64,000 nucleotides of DNA, from positions 2,666,001-2,730,000 of the forward strand of contig NZ_JACHMU010000001.1 of the NCBI RefSeq assembly GCF_014205075.1, written 5' to 3'. This DNA is from Microbacterium ginsengiterrae (lineage in GTDB: Bacteria > Actinomycetota > Actinomycetes > Actinomycetales > Microbacteriaceae). This document shows, in pieces, positions 9,252 to 18,199 of this stretch (position 1 is the first letter of the stretch; each line of letters begins with the position of its first letter). The notes beneath the pieces are model-generated. The model searched no databases, was not told where the DNA came from, and saw only the letters and a program-made list of their open reading frames with translations. Position numbers and translations under genes: made by a program.

Positions 9252-10174
9252 GCTCCCGGAGTACCGGCCGGCGGCGGACCCTGGCGCGGTGTGAACGCGC
9301 TGCCGATGCCCTTGAGCGCTTCCGTCAGCTCGCTCGGCACGATCCAGAGCTTGCTCGACTCGCTGTCGGCGATCTTCGGAAGCATCTGCAGGTACTGGTA
9401 CGCGAGAAGCTTGTCGTCGGGGGCGCCCTGATGGATCGAGGCGAACACGTTCTGGATGGCTTCCGCCTCGCCCTGTGCGCGGAGGACTGCGGCCTGCTTG
9501 TCACCCTCGGCGCGGAGGATCTCCGCCTGCCGCGCACCTTCCGCCTCGAGGATCGCGGACTGCTTGGTCCCCTCGGCCGTGAGGATCGCCGCGCGCCGAT
9601 CGCGCTCGGCGCGCATCTGCTTCTCCATCGAGTCCTGGATCGAAAGGGGCGGGTCGATGGCCTTCAGCTCGACTCGTCCGACCCGGATGCCCCACTTGCC
9701 GGTGGCCTCGTCGAGGACGACGCGCAACTGGCCGTTGATGTTGTCGCGGCTGGTCAGTGCCTCTTCGAGGTTGAGGCCACCGACGACGTTACGAAGGGTC
9801 GTGGTCGTCAGCTGCTCGACGGCGCCGAGATAGTTCGCGATCTCGTAGGTGGCTGCCCTGGCGTCCGTGACCTGGAAGTAGACCACGGTGTCGATCGAGA
9901 CGACGAGGTTGTCCTCGGTGATCACCGGCTGGGGCGGGAACGAGACGACCTGCTCGCGCATGTCGATGAGCGGGCGGAGGCGGTCGATGAACGGCACGAG
10001 GATGTTCAGACCGGGGGTGAGCGTTTTGTGGTATCGACCCAGCCGCTCGACGACGCCGGCGGTGGCCTGCGGGATGATGCGGATCGAGCGGGCGACCGTC
10101 ACCACCACGAAGATGATGACGGCGATCGCCAGGATCCAGCCGATCGCTGTCGGGATGAACGAGGAGTCGTTCAC
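9248..10174 (-). CDS. SPFH/Band 7 (stomatin-like) membrane protein
   Basis: The 308-residue protein has one N-terminal membrane anchor (about residues 10-29), an SPFH domain (G-V-V-E-R-L-G-R-Y through the D-P-P-x-S-I-Q-D-S-M segment), a coiled-coil rich in E-A-E-G repeats (about residues 190-250), and a proline-rich tail. Such proteins assemble into membrane microdomain scaffolds or rings around proteases. The NfeD gene directly upstream is the usual partner: NfeD and SPFH proteins are co-encoded across bacteria. The exact client is unknown. Confidence 0.92.
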   Translation of the reverse strand: MNDSSFIPTAIGWILAIAVIIFVVVTVARSIRIIPQATAGVVERLGRYHKTLTPGLNILVPFIDRLRPLIDMREQVVSFPPQPVITEDNLVVSIDTVVYFQVTDARAATYEIANYLGAVEQLTTTTLRNVVGGLNLEEALTSRDNINGQLRVVLDEATGKWGIRVGRVELKAIDPPLSIQDSMEKQMRAERDRRAAILTAEGTKQSAILEAEGARQAEILRAEGDKQAAVLRAQGEAEAIQNVFASIHQGAPDDKLLAYQYLQMLPKIADSESSKLWIVPSELTEALKGIGSAFTPRQGPPPAGTPGA

Positions 10175-10199
10175 GTGTTCTCCTTCTCTTCGTGTGCGG

Positions 10200-10673
10200 T
10201 CAGTCCGCCGCGGGGCGGACGATCGCGGTGGCGCCGTTGATGGCGGCGATCGTCACGGGGGCGCCGAGGGGGATCGGGACTCCGGTGTCGGTGCGGGCGG
10301 TCCAGGTGTCCCCGTTGCTGACCTTCACCTGGCCGCTGACCTGCGTGATGTCGGCCAGCGCCGTGCCGCGCAGCCCGATGAGGGCGTCGACGTTGGACTT
10401 CGTCGGATCCTCTCCGCGGTGCAATCGACGCAGCAACGGAGGGCGGATGAAGAGGATGAACAGCGCGGCCGCAGCGGCGGCGATGATCAGCTGCGCCCAC
10501 AATGGGACGCCGACCAGTCCGGTCACGAGGCCCACGGCGCTGCCGAGCGCGAGCATGAGGAAGGTGAAATCGAGCGTGAGCATCTCGATGACGAGGAACA
10601 CCGCGATGAGGACCAGCCAGCCGATCCATGCCCACTCGGTGATCAGGTCGATGAAGACGGATGCGTCGTCCAT
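10200..10673 (-). CDS. NfeD-family membrane protein
   Basis: The 157-residue protein has three to four hydrophobic segments in the first 80 residues followed by a soluble OB-fold-like domain (about residues 90-155, with L-I-G-L-R-G-T-A and V-S-G-Q-V-K-V), the layout of short NfeD proteins that lack the protease part. It sits upstream of the SPFH gene with which NfeD typically pairs. An AAAGGAGGGG ribosome binding site lies just before the ATG, and a TAGGTT -10-like element is at 10692-10697 on the same strand. Confidence 0.88.
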   Translation of the reverse strand: MDDASVFIDLITEWAWIGWLVLIAVFLVIEMLTLDFTFLMLALGSAVGLVTGLVGVPLWAQLIIAAAAAALFILFIRPPLLRRLHRGEDPTKSNVDALIGLRGTALADITQVSGQVKVSNGDTWTARTDTGVPIPLGAPVTIAAINGATAIVRPAAD

Positions 10674-10691
10674 GGCCCCTCCTTTGCGGTC

Positions 10692-10697
10692 AACCTA
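10692..10697 (-). promoter_or_regulatory. -10-like element of the nfeD-SPFH operon
   Basis: TAGGTT on the minus strand, about 20 bases before the nfeD start. It lies in the 120-base divergent gap shared with the SDR gene on the other strand. Confidence 0.45.
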
Positions 10698-10740
10698 TCA
10701 CGCGGCCGGACGGGGTCGGCGGCTCGAGCAGGACCGTTGG

Positions 10741-10746
10741 TAAAGT
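10741..10746 (+). promoter_or_regulatory. -10-like element of the SDR gene
   Basis: TAAAGT, preceded by GG, fits a good -10 hexamer. It is about 47 bases before the GTG start and upstream of an AAGGAG ribosome binding site at 10782-10787. Confidence 0.45.
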
Positions 10747-10793
10747 GAACGGGCCGCTGATCTCGCGGCCCTCACGCATCGCAAGGAGTCACT

Positions 10794-11558
10794 GTGACCG
10801 ACGTTCTGCCCGCAGGTTCTCTCGCCGGAAAGGTCGCGCTGGTCACCGGCTCGTCCCGAGGCATCGGCGCGGACACCGTGCGGTATTTCGCCGAGGCGGG
10901 CGCCGATGTCGTGATCAACTTCCGCAACAAGGCCCCGCGCGCCGAGAAGCTCGCCGCCCAGTTGCGCGAGCTCGGCGGACGGGCGCTCGTCGCCGGTGCG
11001 GATCTCACCGACCCGGATTCGGTGTCGCAGATGCTCGAGCAGGTCCGTGCGGAGTACGGACGCATCGACATCCTCGTGCTCAACGCCTCCGGCGGCATGG
11101 AGTCCGGTATGGCCGAGGACTACGCGCTCACGCTCAACCGCGATGCACAGCTCAACGTGCTCAACGCCGCACTCCCGCTTCTCGGCGAGGGTTCCCGCAT
11201 CGTCTTCGTGACGAGCCACCAGGCCCACTTCATCCGCACGACGCCGACGATGCCCGAGTACGAGCCCGTCGCGCTCTCCAAGCGTGCGGGCGAGGATGCG
11301 TTGCGCGCCCTCATTCCCGCGCTCGAAGAGAAGGGCATTGGGTTCACCGTCGTGTCCGGCGACATGATCGAGGGCACGATCACGGCGACCCTCCTGGAGC
11401 GCGCGAACCCCGGGGCGATCTCGGCTCGTCGCGAGGATGCCGGTCGCCTCTACAACGTGTCCGAGTTCGCGGCCGAGGTGGCCAAGGCCGCGGTCGACCC
11501 GGTTCCGGCGGACAACACCCGCCTCGTGGGCGACACCAGCGGGTTCATCGCCGAATGA
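10794..11558 (+). CDS. SDR-family oxidoreductase with a non-canonical active site
   Basis: The 254-residue protein has a Rossmann fold with the NAD(P) motif TGSSRGIG at residues 18-25, L-N-A-S-G near residue 100, and the catalytic-serine strand I-V-F-V-T-S (S141). The usual Tyr-x-x-x-Lys is not formed: the lysine is K163 in V-A-L-S-K, and the position four before it is valine; the nearest tyrosine is Y156, seven before. This suggests an altered catalytic geometry or a non-catalytic role. It starts at GTG with a good AAGGAG site and appears to be a single-gene unit ended by a long hairpin. Substrate unknown. Confidence 0.85.
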   Translation: MTDVLPAGSLAGKVALVTGSSRGIGADTVRYFAEAGADVVINFRNKAPRAEKLAAQLRELGGRALVAGADLTDPDSVSQMLEQVRAEYGRIDILVLNASGGMESGMAEDYALTLNRDAQLNVLNAALPLLGEGSRIVFVTSHQAHFIRTTPTMPEYEPVALSKRAGEDALRALIPALEEKGIGFTVVSGDMIEGTITATLLERANPGAISARREDAGRLYNVSEFAAEVAKAAVDPVPADNTRLVGDTSGFIAE

Positions 11559-11560
11559 CG

Positions 11561-11608
11561 TTCATGTGAAAGGGGCCCTGCCATCCGGCAGGGCCCCTTT
11601 CACATGAA
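11561..11608. terminator. Bidirectional terminator, 22-base perfect stem
   Basis: Two exactly complementary 22-base arms (11561-11582 and 11587-11608) flank a four-base loop ATCC. The stem lies between two convergent genes, 3 bases after the SDR stop and 26 bases before the end of the DUF308 gene. The top of the stem is GGGGCCCTGCC and its complement; A-rich and T-rich stretches lie within the stem rather than after it. Confidence 0.8.
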
Positions 11609-11634
11609 CTTGAGTCTGATTCGCTCCCGAGCGA

Positions 11635-12252
11635 TCAGACGTTGCTGCTGCCCGCCTGCGGAACGGACGTGGTCGGCGGGGGAGTGGTGGCGGCCTTCTC
11701 GTCGCGTCCGAGCGTGATCGCGCGGACGATCTGGATGATGCCGAGGACGACGAGCGTGATCCCCAGAACCCACCAGAGGGCGACGGCAGCGAGCAGCGGC
11801 GAGAACAGCACGATCACGCCGGCGGCGATGCTGAGGATGGCGTAGATGATCGTCCACGCCTTCGATCCGTCCTTGTTCAGCAGCGAGAGCGAGACGATGC
11901 CGTCGACGATCCAGCTGACCCCGAGGAAGATCGCGGTCACGAATGCGAGCGTGATGGTGGCCGCGGTGAGGTTGAGGAAGGCGACGACGCCCGCGACGAT
12001 GTAGAGCACGCCGAGGACGATGTGACCGACCCTGGACCATCCGCCCTTCTTGCCGGAGAAGATTCCCAGACCGACGTAGACGAGTCCCGCGATGACGAGG
12101 TAGGCGGCGATGATGCCGGTGACGATGATCGCGGTCTTCAATGGCCATGCCAGCAGGACGATCCCCGCGATGAGCGCGACGACGCCCGACACCGCCAGCG
12201 TGATCCGGATGGATGTGAACAGCGACTTCGCCTCGGTGAGCGACTCAGACAT
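11635..12252 (-). CDS. HdeD-like (DUF308) multi-pass membrane protein
   Basis: The 205-residue protein has six hydrophobic helices in three pairs (for example A-L-I-A-G-I-V-L-L-A-W-P, then A-A-Y-L-V-I-A-G-L), the pattern of HdeD/DUF308 proteins, and a threonine/proline-rich tail. HdeD is linked to acid resistance in enterobacteria; the role in actinobacteria is not known. I chose ATG 12252 because AGAAAGG lies seven bases upstream of it; an ATG two codons earlier would sit too close to that site. Confidence 0.85.
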   Translation of the reverse strand: MSESLTEAKSLFTSIRITLAVSGVVALIAGIVLLAWPLKTAIIVTGIIAAYLVIAGLVYVGLGIFSGKKGGWSRVGHIVLGVLYIVAGVVAFLNLTAATITLAFVTAIFLGVSWIVDGIVSLSLLNKDGSKAWTIIYAILSIAAGVIVLFSPLLAAVALWWVLGITLVVLGIIQIVRAITLGRDEKAATTPPPTTSVPQAGSSNV

Positions 12253-12345
12253 GTGCATGCCTTTCTGTGAAGGTCCTGTGAGGACATGCTCAGCGTAGCG
12301 CCGACGGGGGTGCCGATGTCGGATGTCCGTGGCAGGATTCTCCCC

Positions 12346-14703
<2,358 letters not shown>

Positions 14704-14707
14704 GCAG

Positions 14708-15127
14708 TCAGGTCAGCGGCTGCAGCAGGCGGAGCGCGGCGATGAAGGACTCGCGGTCCACCGGGTCCAGGGGCGCGAGCACGTGTTCCTGCACGTCCTC
14801 GACGATGCTCGCGAGTTCTTCGTGACGCGCGCGTCCGGCGTCCGTCAGCTCCACGACGTTCCGTCTGGCGTCTGCGGGGTCGGGCCGGCGCACGACGTAT
14901 CCGGAGTCGTCGAGCACGGTCAGTGTCACGGCCACGTCGCGCTTGTCGAGCCGCGCCCGAGAACCGATGTCGACCTGCGACAGGGGAGTGGCATCGGAAA
15001 GCGCCTCGAGGATCCGGTACTCGTAGCCTCGAGCACCGGCGTCGGCGAGACGGTCGGAGAGGATGCGGTGGGCGCGCAGAGCGGCATTACCGAGCAGCCA
15101 GGTGGGGAGGTCGCGTGTCGCGGGCAT
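14708..15127 (-). CDS. MarR-family transcriptional regulator
   Basis: The 139-residue protein has the MarR winged helix: helix-turn-helix around residues 45-80 (L-S-Q-V-D-I-G-S-R-A-R-L-D-K-R-D-V-A-V), then a wing with V-V-R-R-P-D-P-A-D-A-R-R-N-V-V-E-L-T, and flanking dimerisation helices. I start it at ATG 15127 because AAGGA lies seven bases upstream; an in-frame ATG at 15172 would put two palindromic operator-like sites inside the coding sequence. Those sites (15138-15150, 15165-15177) indicate autoregulation. Its normal divergent target gene is not recognisable. Confidence 0.85.
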   Translation of the reverse strand: MPATRDLPTWLLGNAALRAHRILSDRLADAGARGYEYRILEALSDATPLSQVDIGSRARLDKRDVAVTLTVLDDSGYVVRRPDPADARRNVVELTDAGRARHEELASIVEDVQEHVLAPLDPVDRESFIAALRLLQPLT

Positions 15128-15137
15128 GAGCTTTTCC

Positions 15138-15177
15138 TTGGTCGAACCAACGATCGATGTTATGTTGGTCATACCAA
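15138..15177. promoter_or_regulatory. Paired MarR operator with back-to-back promoters
   Basis: Two 13-base palindromes, TTGGTCGAACCAA (15138-15150) and TTGGTCATACCAA (15165-15177), are centred 27 bases apart, and both continue into CGAT. Between them lie a minus-strand -10 TAACAT (15157-15162) and a plus-strand -10 TATGTT (15161-15166). The latter is paired with a TTGGTC -35 at 17-base spacing that coincides with the first palindrome. MarR dimers bind such palindromes, so binding here would block both directions. Confidence 0.75.
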
Positions 15178-15723
15178 CGATACGAGATTGCGCCTCTCGT
15201 GCGGGCGTGCTGGGACTTCCGGGGGAATCGACCTCGACGCAGCTCTCGAGTTCTGCGTCGAGGTGCGCACGTCTGACGGGTGCTCGAATGGGTTGCCGCC
15301 GGGACCGGGTACGCGGATGGTCTCCGGCAGATTCGATGATCGTCGCAGTGGCGCGCCGGCGGGAAGGCCGCAGAGTGTGAGGATCGCCTCGAGTGTGAAG
15401 GCGACTGCGACCTGCATGGGCGCGACCGTCAGGCCCGTGCGTACAGCGACACGTGTGCTGTGGGCTCCGTGGTGAGTGGCGTGTACGGAGACGCGCTGAC
15501 TATTCGACGCGGAAACGCGCTCCGTGTCCGGCGTAGGGTAAAGCCGATAATGCACATTATGTCAGTTCGAAGCTGACAGGTCTGCGCGGATGCGCTCTCC
15601 CACCCTGGCGCGGGTAGGCCCGCCGGTGACGATCGTTTGCGGTGGAGCCGCCTCGTGATCGCCGAAGACGTCGTCGCATCGTTGCGGTACCCGTGACGCG
15701 CCATCCATGGGACCATCGGTTGT
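15178..15723. other. Long intergenic stretch, no convincing gene
   Basis: No frame here has both a plausible start and a recognisable protein. A 14-base palindrome ATAATG-CA-CATTAT lies at 15547-15560, followed by a GTCAG/CTGAC inverted repeat (15561-15577), which may be a regulator site. One copy of the AACGATCGTT-type palindrome is at 15621-15644. The segment could contain the remnant of the gene once divergent from marR, but I see no family resemblance. Confidence 0.5.
15621..15644. repeat. Island palindrome, copy A
   Basis: A 24-base imperfect palindrome centred on ACGATCGT, with CGCCGG on the left and CGGTG on the right. It is the most diverged arm pair of the main copies (G-T-G-A on the left where others have A-A-A-A). 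Confidence 0.6.
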
Positions 15724-15828
15724 ATGAGCACTCCGGTCCTCGCCATCGTCTGTGCCCTCGGGATCATTGTTCCGGTGGCGCTCGGCTTCCTGCCGAGCCA
15801 GCGTAAGCGGCGTGCAGCGCGACATTGA
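15724..15828 (+). CDS. Possible 34-residue single-helix membrane peptide
   Basis: An ATG at 15724 opens a 34-codon frame. The peptide has a hydrophobic N-terminal helix (V-L-A-I-V-C-A-L-G-I-I-V-P-V-A-L-G-F) followed by a basic tail (R-K-R-R-A-A-R-H), the layout of a small membrane protein with a cytoplasmic tail. Codon third positions are mostly G or C. There is no good ribosome binding site. It lies alone between palindrome copies A and B. It could equally be a chance frame. Confidence 0.3.
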   Translation: MSTPVLAIVCALGIIVPVALGFLPSQRKRRAARH

Positions 15829-15868
15829 GTCGCGCGGCCGCGTCCGCCGGTACAGCGCATAGTTGACC

Positions 15869-15892
15869 GACCGAAAACGATCGTTTACGGCG
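15869..15892. repeat. Island palindrome, copy B
   Basis: The core CCGAAAACGATCGTTTACGG matches copy D at all but one position. It is followed by CGGGG, as in copy D. Confidence 0.7.
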
Positions 15893-16065
15893 GGGTTGCT
15901 GCGCCCAGCTCGGCACGCCTACCGCAAACGTCCGGCGTAACCACGGATTGACGAGGCTTTTGGACGGGTGACGCGGAAGTGTGGCATCTCATTGGCAACC
16001 GAGCAGTCCGCACCCGAGCCGTCGGCTCCGGCACAGTCGGCGCCGCCGCACGGGCCATCTGCACT

Positions 16066-16089
16066 CGCCGAGAACGATCGGTGCCGGCA
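16066..16089. repeat. Island palindrome, degenerate copy C
   Basis: CGCCGAGAACGATCG on the left matches copy D with one change; the right arm is diverged (GTGCCGGCA). Counted as a degenerate member of the family. Confidence 0.45.
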
Positions 16090-16187
16090 TGAGCGAATGG
16101 CGCCCTCTCTGACGCCCGCGCAGATGATGTTCAGAACGAGCTTTGGGCCGACAGATTCAGCGGCCGGTGGGTGTCGGCCAGGGTCGG

Positions 16188-16193
16188 TAGCCT
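16188..16193 (+). promoter_or_regulatory. Leaderless promoter -10 (NTF2-like gene)
   Basis: TAGCCT ends six bases before the GTG start at 16200, so transcription should begin at or next to the start codon. No ribosome binding site is present, as expected for a leaderless mRNA. Confidence 0.6.
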
Positions 16194-16199
16194 GGGGGC

Positions 16200-16583
16200 G
16201 TGATTGCTGTTGAGTTGCTGGGTGGCCTGATGTCCGCGATTGATGATCACCGCTGGGGAGACTTGGGCGCGTTTCTTCATGACGATTTCTCGTGCCGATA
16301 CGTTCACACTGGGGAGTCCTTCGATCGAGCGTCCTGGATTCGGCTGAACGCGGAGTATCCAGGATTCGAGCACTTGCGTGTCGAAGAGATTGTCGGAGAT
16401 TCGGGCCGAGCGGCCTGTCGCTCCCATGTCACGGGGCGAGGTCGTGAAGGCGTGGATCACTTCGAGTGTGCGACGTTCGTCCGAGTAAGGGACGGGCTGA
16501 TTTGTGAGATGACCGAGGTCTGGACGGACGTCTCTCAGGCCGCGCCTGCTGGCAGCCGGCCAGACTCAACGCCGTCTGCCTGA
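16200..16583 (+). CDS. NTF2-like/SnoaL-type small protein
   Basis: The 127-residue product shows the alternating pattern of the SnoaL/NTF2-like alpha-beta barrel: a helical start, then H-D-D-F-S-C-R-Y-V-H-T-G-E-S-F, a middle helix, and final strands (F-E-C-A-T-F-V-R-V-R-D-G-L-I-C-E-M-T-E-V-W). Fold members include isomerases, hydrolases and binding proteins, so no reaction can be named. It starts at GTG with a leaderless promoter. Third codon positions are visibly less G+C-rich than in neighbouring core genes, suggesting transfer. It stands alone between palindrome copies C and D. Confidence 0.65.
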   Translation: MIAVELLGGLMSAIDDHRWGDLGAFLHDDFSCRYVHTGESFDRASWIRLNAEYPGFEHLRVEEIVGDSGRAACRSHVTGRGREGVDHFECATFVRVRDGLICEMTEVWTDVSQAAPAGSRPDSTPSA

Positions 16584-16680
16584 CTGAGTGGTCCTCCGCC
16601 GCCTCGAGTTGAGCAGCCGGGCCTGCCTACCGGGTGTGGGCGAGGCGGTAGGGGGCGGTGCTTGTTTCGATGATGGTGCC

Positions 16681-16704
16681 CGCCGAAAACGATCGTTTTC
16701 GGCG
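16681..16704. repeat. Island palindrome, copy D (perfect, 24 bases)
   Basis: This is the best copy: a perfect 24-base palindrome whose central 20 bases are CCGAAAACGATCGTTTTCGG, flanked by CG on each side. It sits between the NTF2-like and acetyltransferase genes, 97 bases after one stop and 80 bases before the next start. Confidence 0.85.
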
Positions 16705-16771
16705 GGGGCGCAATGCCGAGATCGCCAGGCCCCGCGATGATGTGGTGGACAGGCGCAAGTCTTCCTCGGGA

Positions 16772-16777
16772 TAGGCT
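16772..16777 (+). promoter_or_regulatory. Leaderless promoter -10 (GNAT gene)
   Basis: TAGGCT ends seven bases before ATG 16785. This fixes the likely start and argues against upstream in-frame starts, which would place the promoter inside the coding sequence. Confidence 0.6.
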
Positions 16778-16784
16778 CACCTCG

Positions 16785-17759
16785 ATGACAACCCCCGATG
16801 TAGTACTTGCTGCCGAGAGATGGACCTCGCCACAGATCAAGCACTGGTCGCCTCAGTGGCGAGACAACTTGGCTCAATGGCTTGAGCCAAGCCTCGCGCT
16901 CGTGGGCGATGCGGAGTGGGGCGGTCAGATCCGCGACATGGTCCAGCTCCCCGTCCAGGATCCTTTGGCCTGGGCCAACCGGCTAATCGAGCTGTCGGAT
17001 GGACACTGGGCTGTCGTGGGCATCCGCTTCCGGGGCCGAGACATCGAGAAGCCGTTTGTGGACGTGATCGCAACATCGCTTCCTCCTGTGCCCTCAGGCC
17101 TTGCTGCTCTCGGCGAGGTTCTGCCGCACTTCAGCGCATTCTCGCCACTATGCCTGCGGGTCAACATGCCTGATCCGGCGAGGGAACTTCAAGCGCTTGC
17201 TGCTTCGAATGCGGATGCTGGACGAGCCACCCCGGATCTGCTCATAGTGGGGCGCCCCGTGGCCGAGATGCTTGCGCGGCCGGTCGCCAGCCGATACGAC
17301 GATGTTTCGCTCGTCCCTTGCGAGCCTGCGGCAGCGGCAGCACGCGTCGCAACAATCTACGACGAGCTGGCGCCGTCGCGGCCACAACTCGAACAATGGG
17401 CCACGCCGGCCGACGCCGATGCGCTCGAGGACGCCGCCGACGAGAATCTTCTTTTCGACGTTCGAGTCAACGGCACCTCAGCAGGCCTCATTGCGGCTGA
17501 GCGGGATGATGCCTACGGGTTCACCGGCTTCTGCGTTCAGGAGATTGTTCTCGACTCAGACCACCGTGGACAACAGATCGGCGTCGCCGCCCTGCAACGG
17601 CTGTGCCGAGAGCTACCCTCGGCTCCTCATGACGTGCTCTGGGGCCATATCCATCCCGGAAACGTCCCCTCTCTCCGCAATGCGCAGGAGAGCGGACGCA
17701 AGGTGGTAGCCGCCCACGTGTGGCTGACACCGCCCGGGTACAACGGTATGCCCGAATAG
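16785..17759 (+). CDS. Protein with C-terminal GNAT acetyltransferase domain
   Basis: The 324-residue product has a GNAT-like C-terminal half: a strand pair A-G-L-I-A-A-E-R-D-D-A-Y-G-F-T-G-F, a core strand V-Q-E-I-V-L-D-S, the acetyl-CoA loop H-R-G-Q-Q-I-G-V-A-A-L, and a late W-G-H-I-H-P-G-N-V-P-S-L-R-N-A segment. These enzymes move an acetyl group from acetyl-CoA to an amine. The N-terminal 190 residues are of no family I recognise. The gene begins with a leaderless promoter, has lower third-position G+C than core genes, and lies between palindrome copies D and E, all pointing to acquisition. Substrate unknown. Confidence 0.7.
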   Translation: MTTPDVVLAAERWTSPQIKHWSPQWRDNLAQWLEPSLALVGDAEWGGQIRDMVQLPVQDPLAWANRLIELSDGHWAVVGIRFRGRDIEKPFVDVIATSLPPVPSGLAALGEVLPHFSAFSPLCLRVNMPDPARELQALAASNADAGRATPDLLIVGRPVAEMLARPVASRYDDVSLVPCEPAAAAARVATIYDELAPSRPQLEQWATPADADALEDAADENLLFDVRVNGTSAGLIAAERDDAYGFTGFCVQEIVLDSDHRGQQIGVAALQRLCRELPSAPHDVLWGHIHPGNVPSLRNAQESGRKVVAAHVWLTPPGYNGMPE

Positions 17760-18199
17760 GGAATGCAACGCTGATCCCAACGGTCCGCTCCGCGTGCGAG
17801 TCACCGTTCCACCGTCGCCGAAAACCCTTGCCGTTTGCTAGTTATGACGAACGTTTGTGGCAGGCGTTCCAAGCCTTAGCTCTGGACCCTGCCTAAAACG
17901 ATCGTTTACGGCAATCCGGCCGGTGATGACCTTCATGCGCGCGACACGCCGACCTTGACCCGCCGAAACCCACCGCCGAAACCTCACGGCGCCGAAACGC
18001 GTGTGGTACGTATTCGGCGCAGAGTCGGACGAGCGCTCTCGACAATCAGAACGCCCGTCACGAGTACGCCGAGTCACCGGTCGGTAATCGAAAACCCGGG
18101 TGCGCTCCCCCGCATCTGCCCTCAGTGCAGGTGGCACCCTCCTCAGGCGTGATGACAGCCGTTCCCGACCGCGACGAGCAGGCTCGACGCCGACCACGT
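17760..18199. other. Intergenic stretch with palindrome copy E and half-sites
   Basis: I find no convincing gene in this 440-base stretch. Besides copy E (17890-17913), it has CGCCGAAAAC at 17816-17825 and three CGCCGAAAC repeats at 17961, 17974 and 17990. All match the left arm of the palindrome family. A frame on the minus strand (17838-18203) is arginine-rich and looks like a chance product of base composition. Confidence 0.55.
17890..17913. repeat. Island palindrome, copy E
   Basis: TGCC and GGCA ends enclose an AAAACGATCGTTTA centre. It is a good but not perfect palindrome, 130 bases after the acetyltransferase stop, and marks the right end of the series. Confidence 0.7.

Larger units (their letters stand above)
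15829..16199. other. Intergenic stretch holding two palindrome copies
   Basis: No gene is evident. It holds palindrome copies B (15869-15892) and C (16066-16089), a degenerate fragment near 15921-15937 resembling half a copy with the central bases deleted, and the leaderless promoter of the next gene at its right end. Confidence 0.5.

Noticed and set aside
15169..15555. Minus-strand 128-codon frame reaching into the MarR operator
   Set aside because: It starts at GTG without a binding site, ends within the operator, and matches no family. It is more likely chance or decayed sequence.
15621..17913. Reading the palindromes as a CRISPR array
   Set aside because: Spacing is irregular (about 200 to 1200 bases), copies differ, genes lie between them, and no cas gene is present.
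15621..17913. Calling the island an integron
   Set aside because: No integrase gene and no attC-type two-box structure are visible; only the one-gene-per-interval layout is similar. It is kept as a finding without that name.
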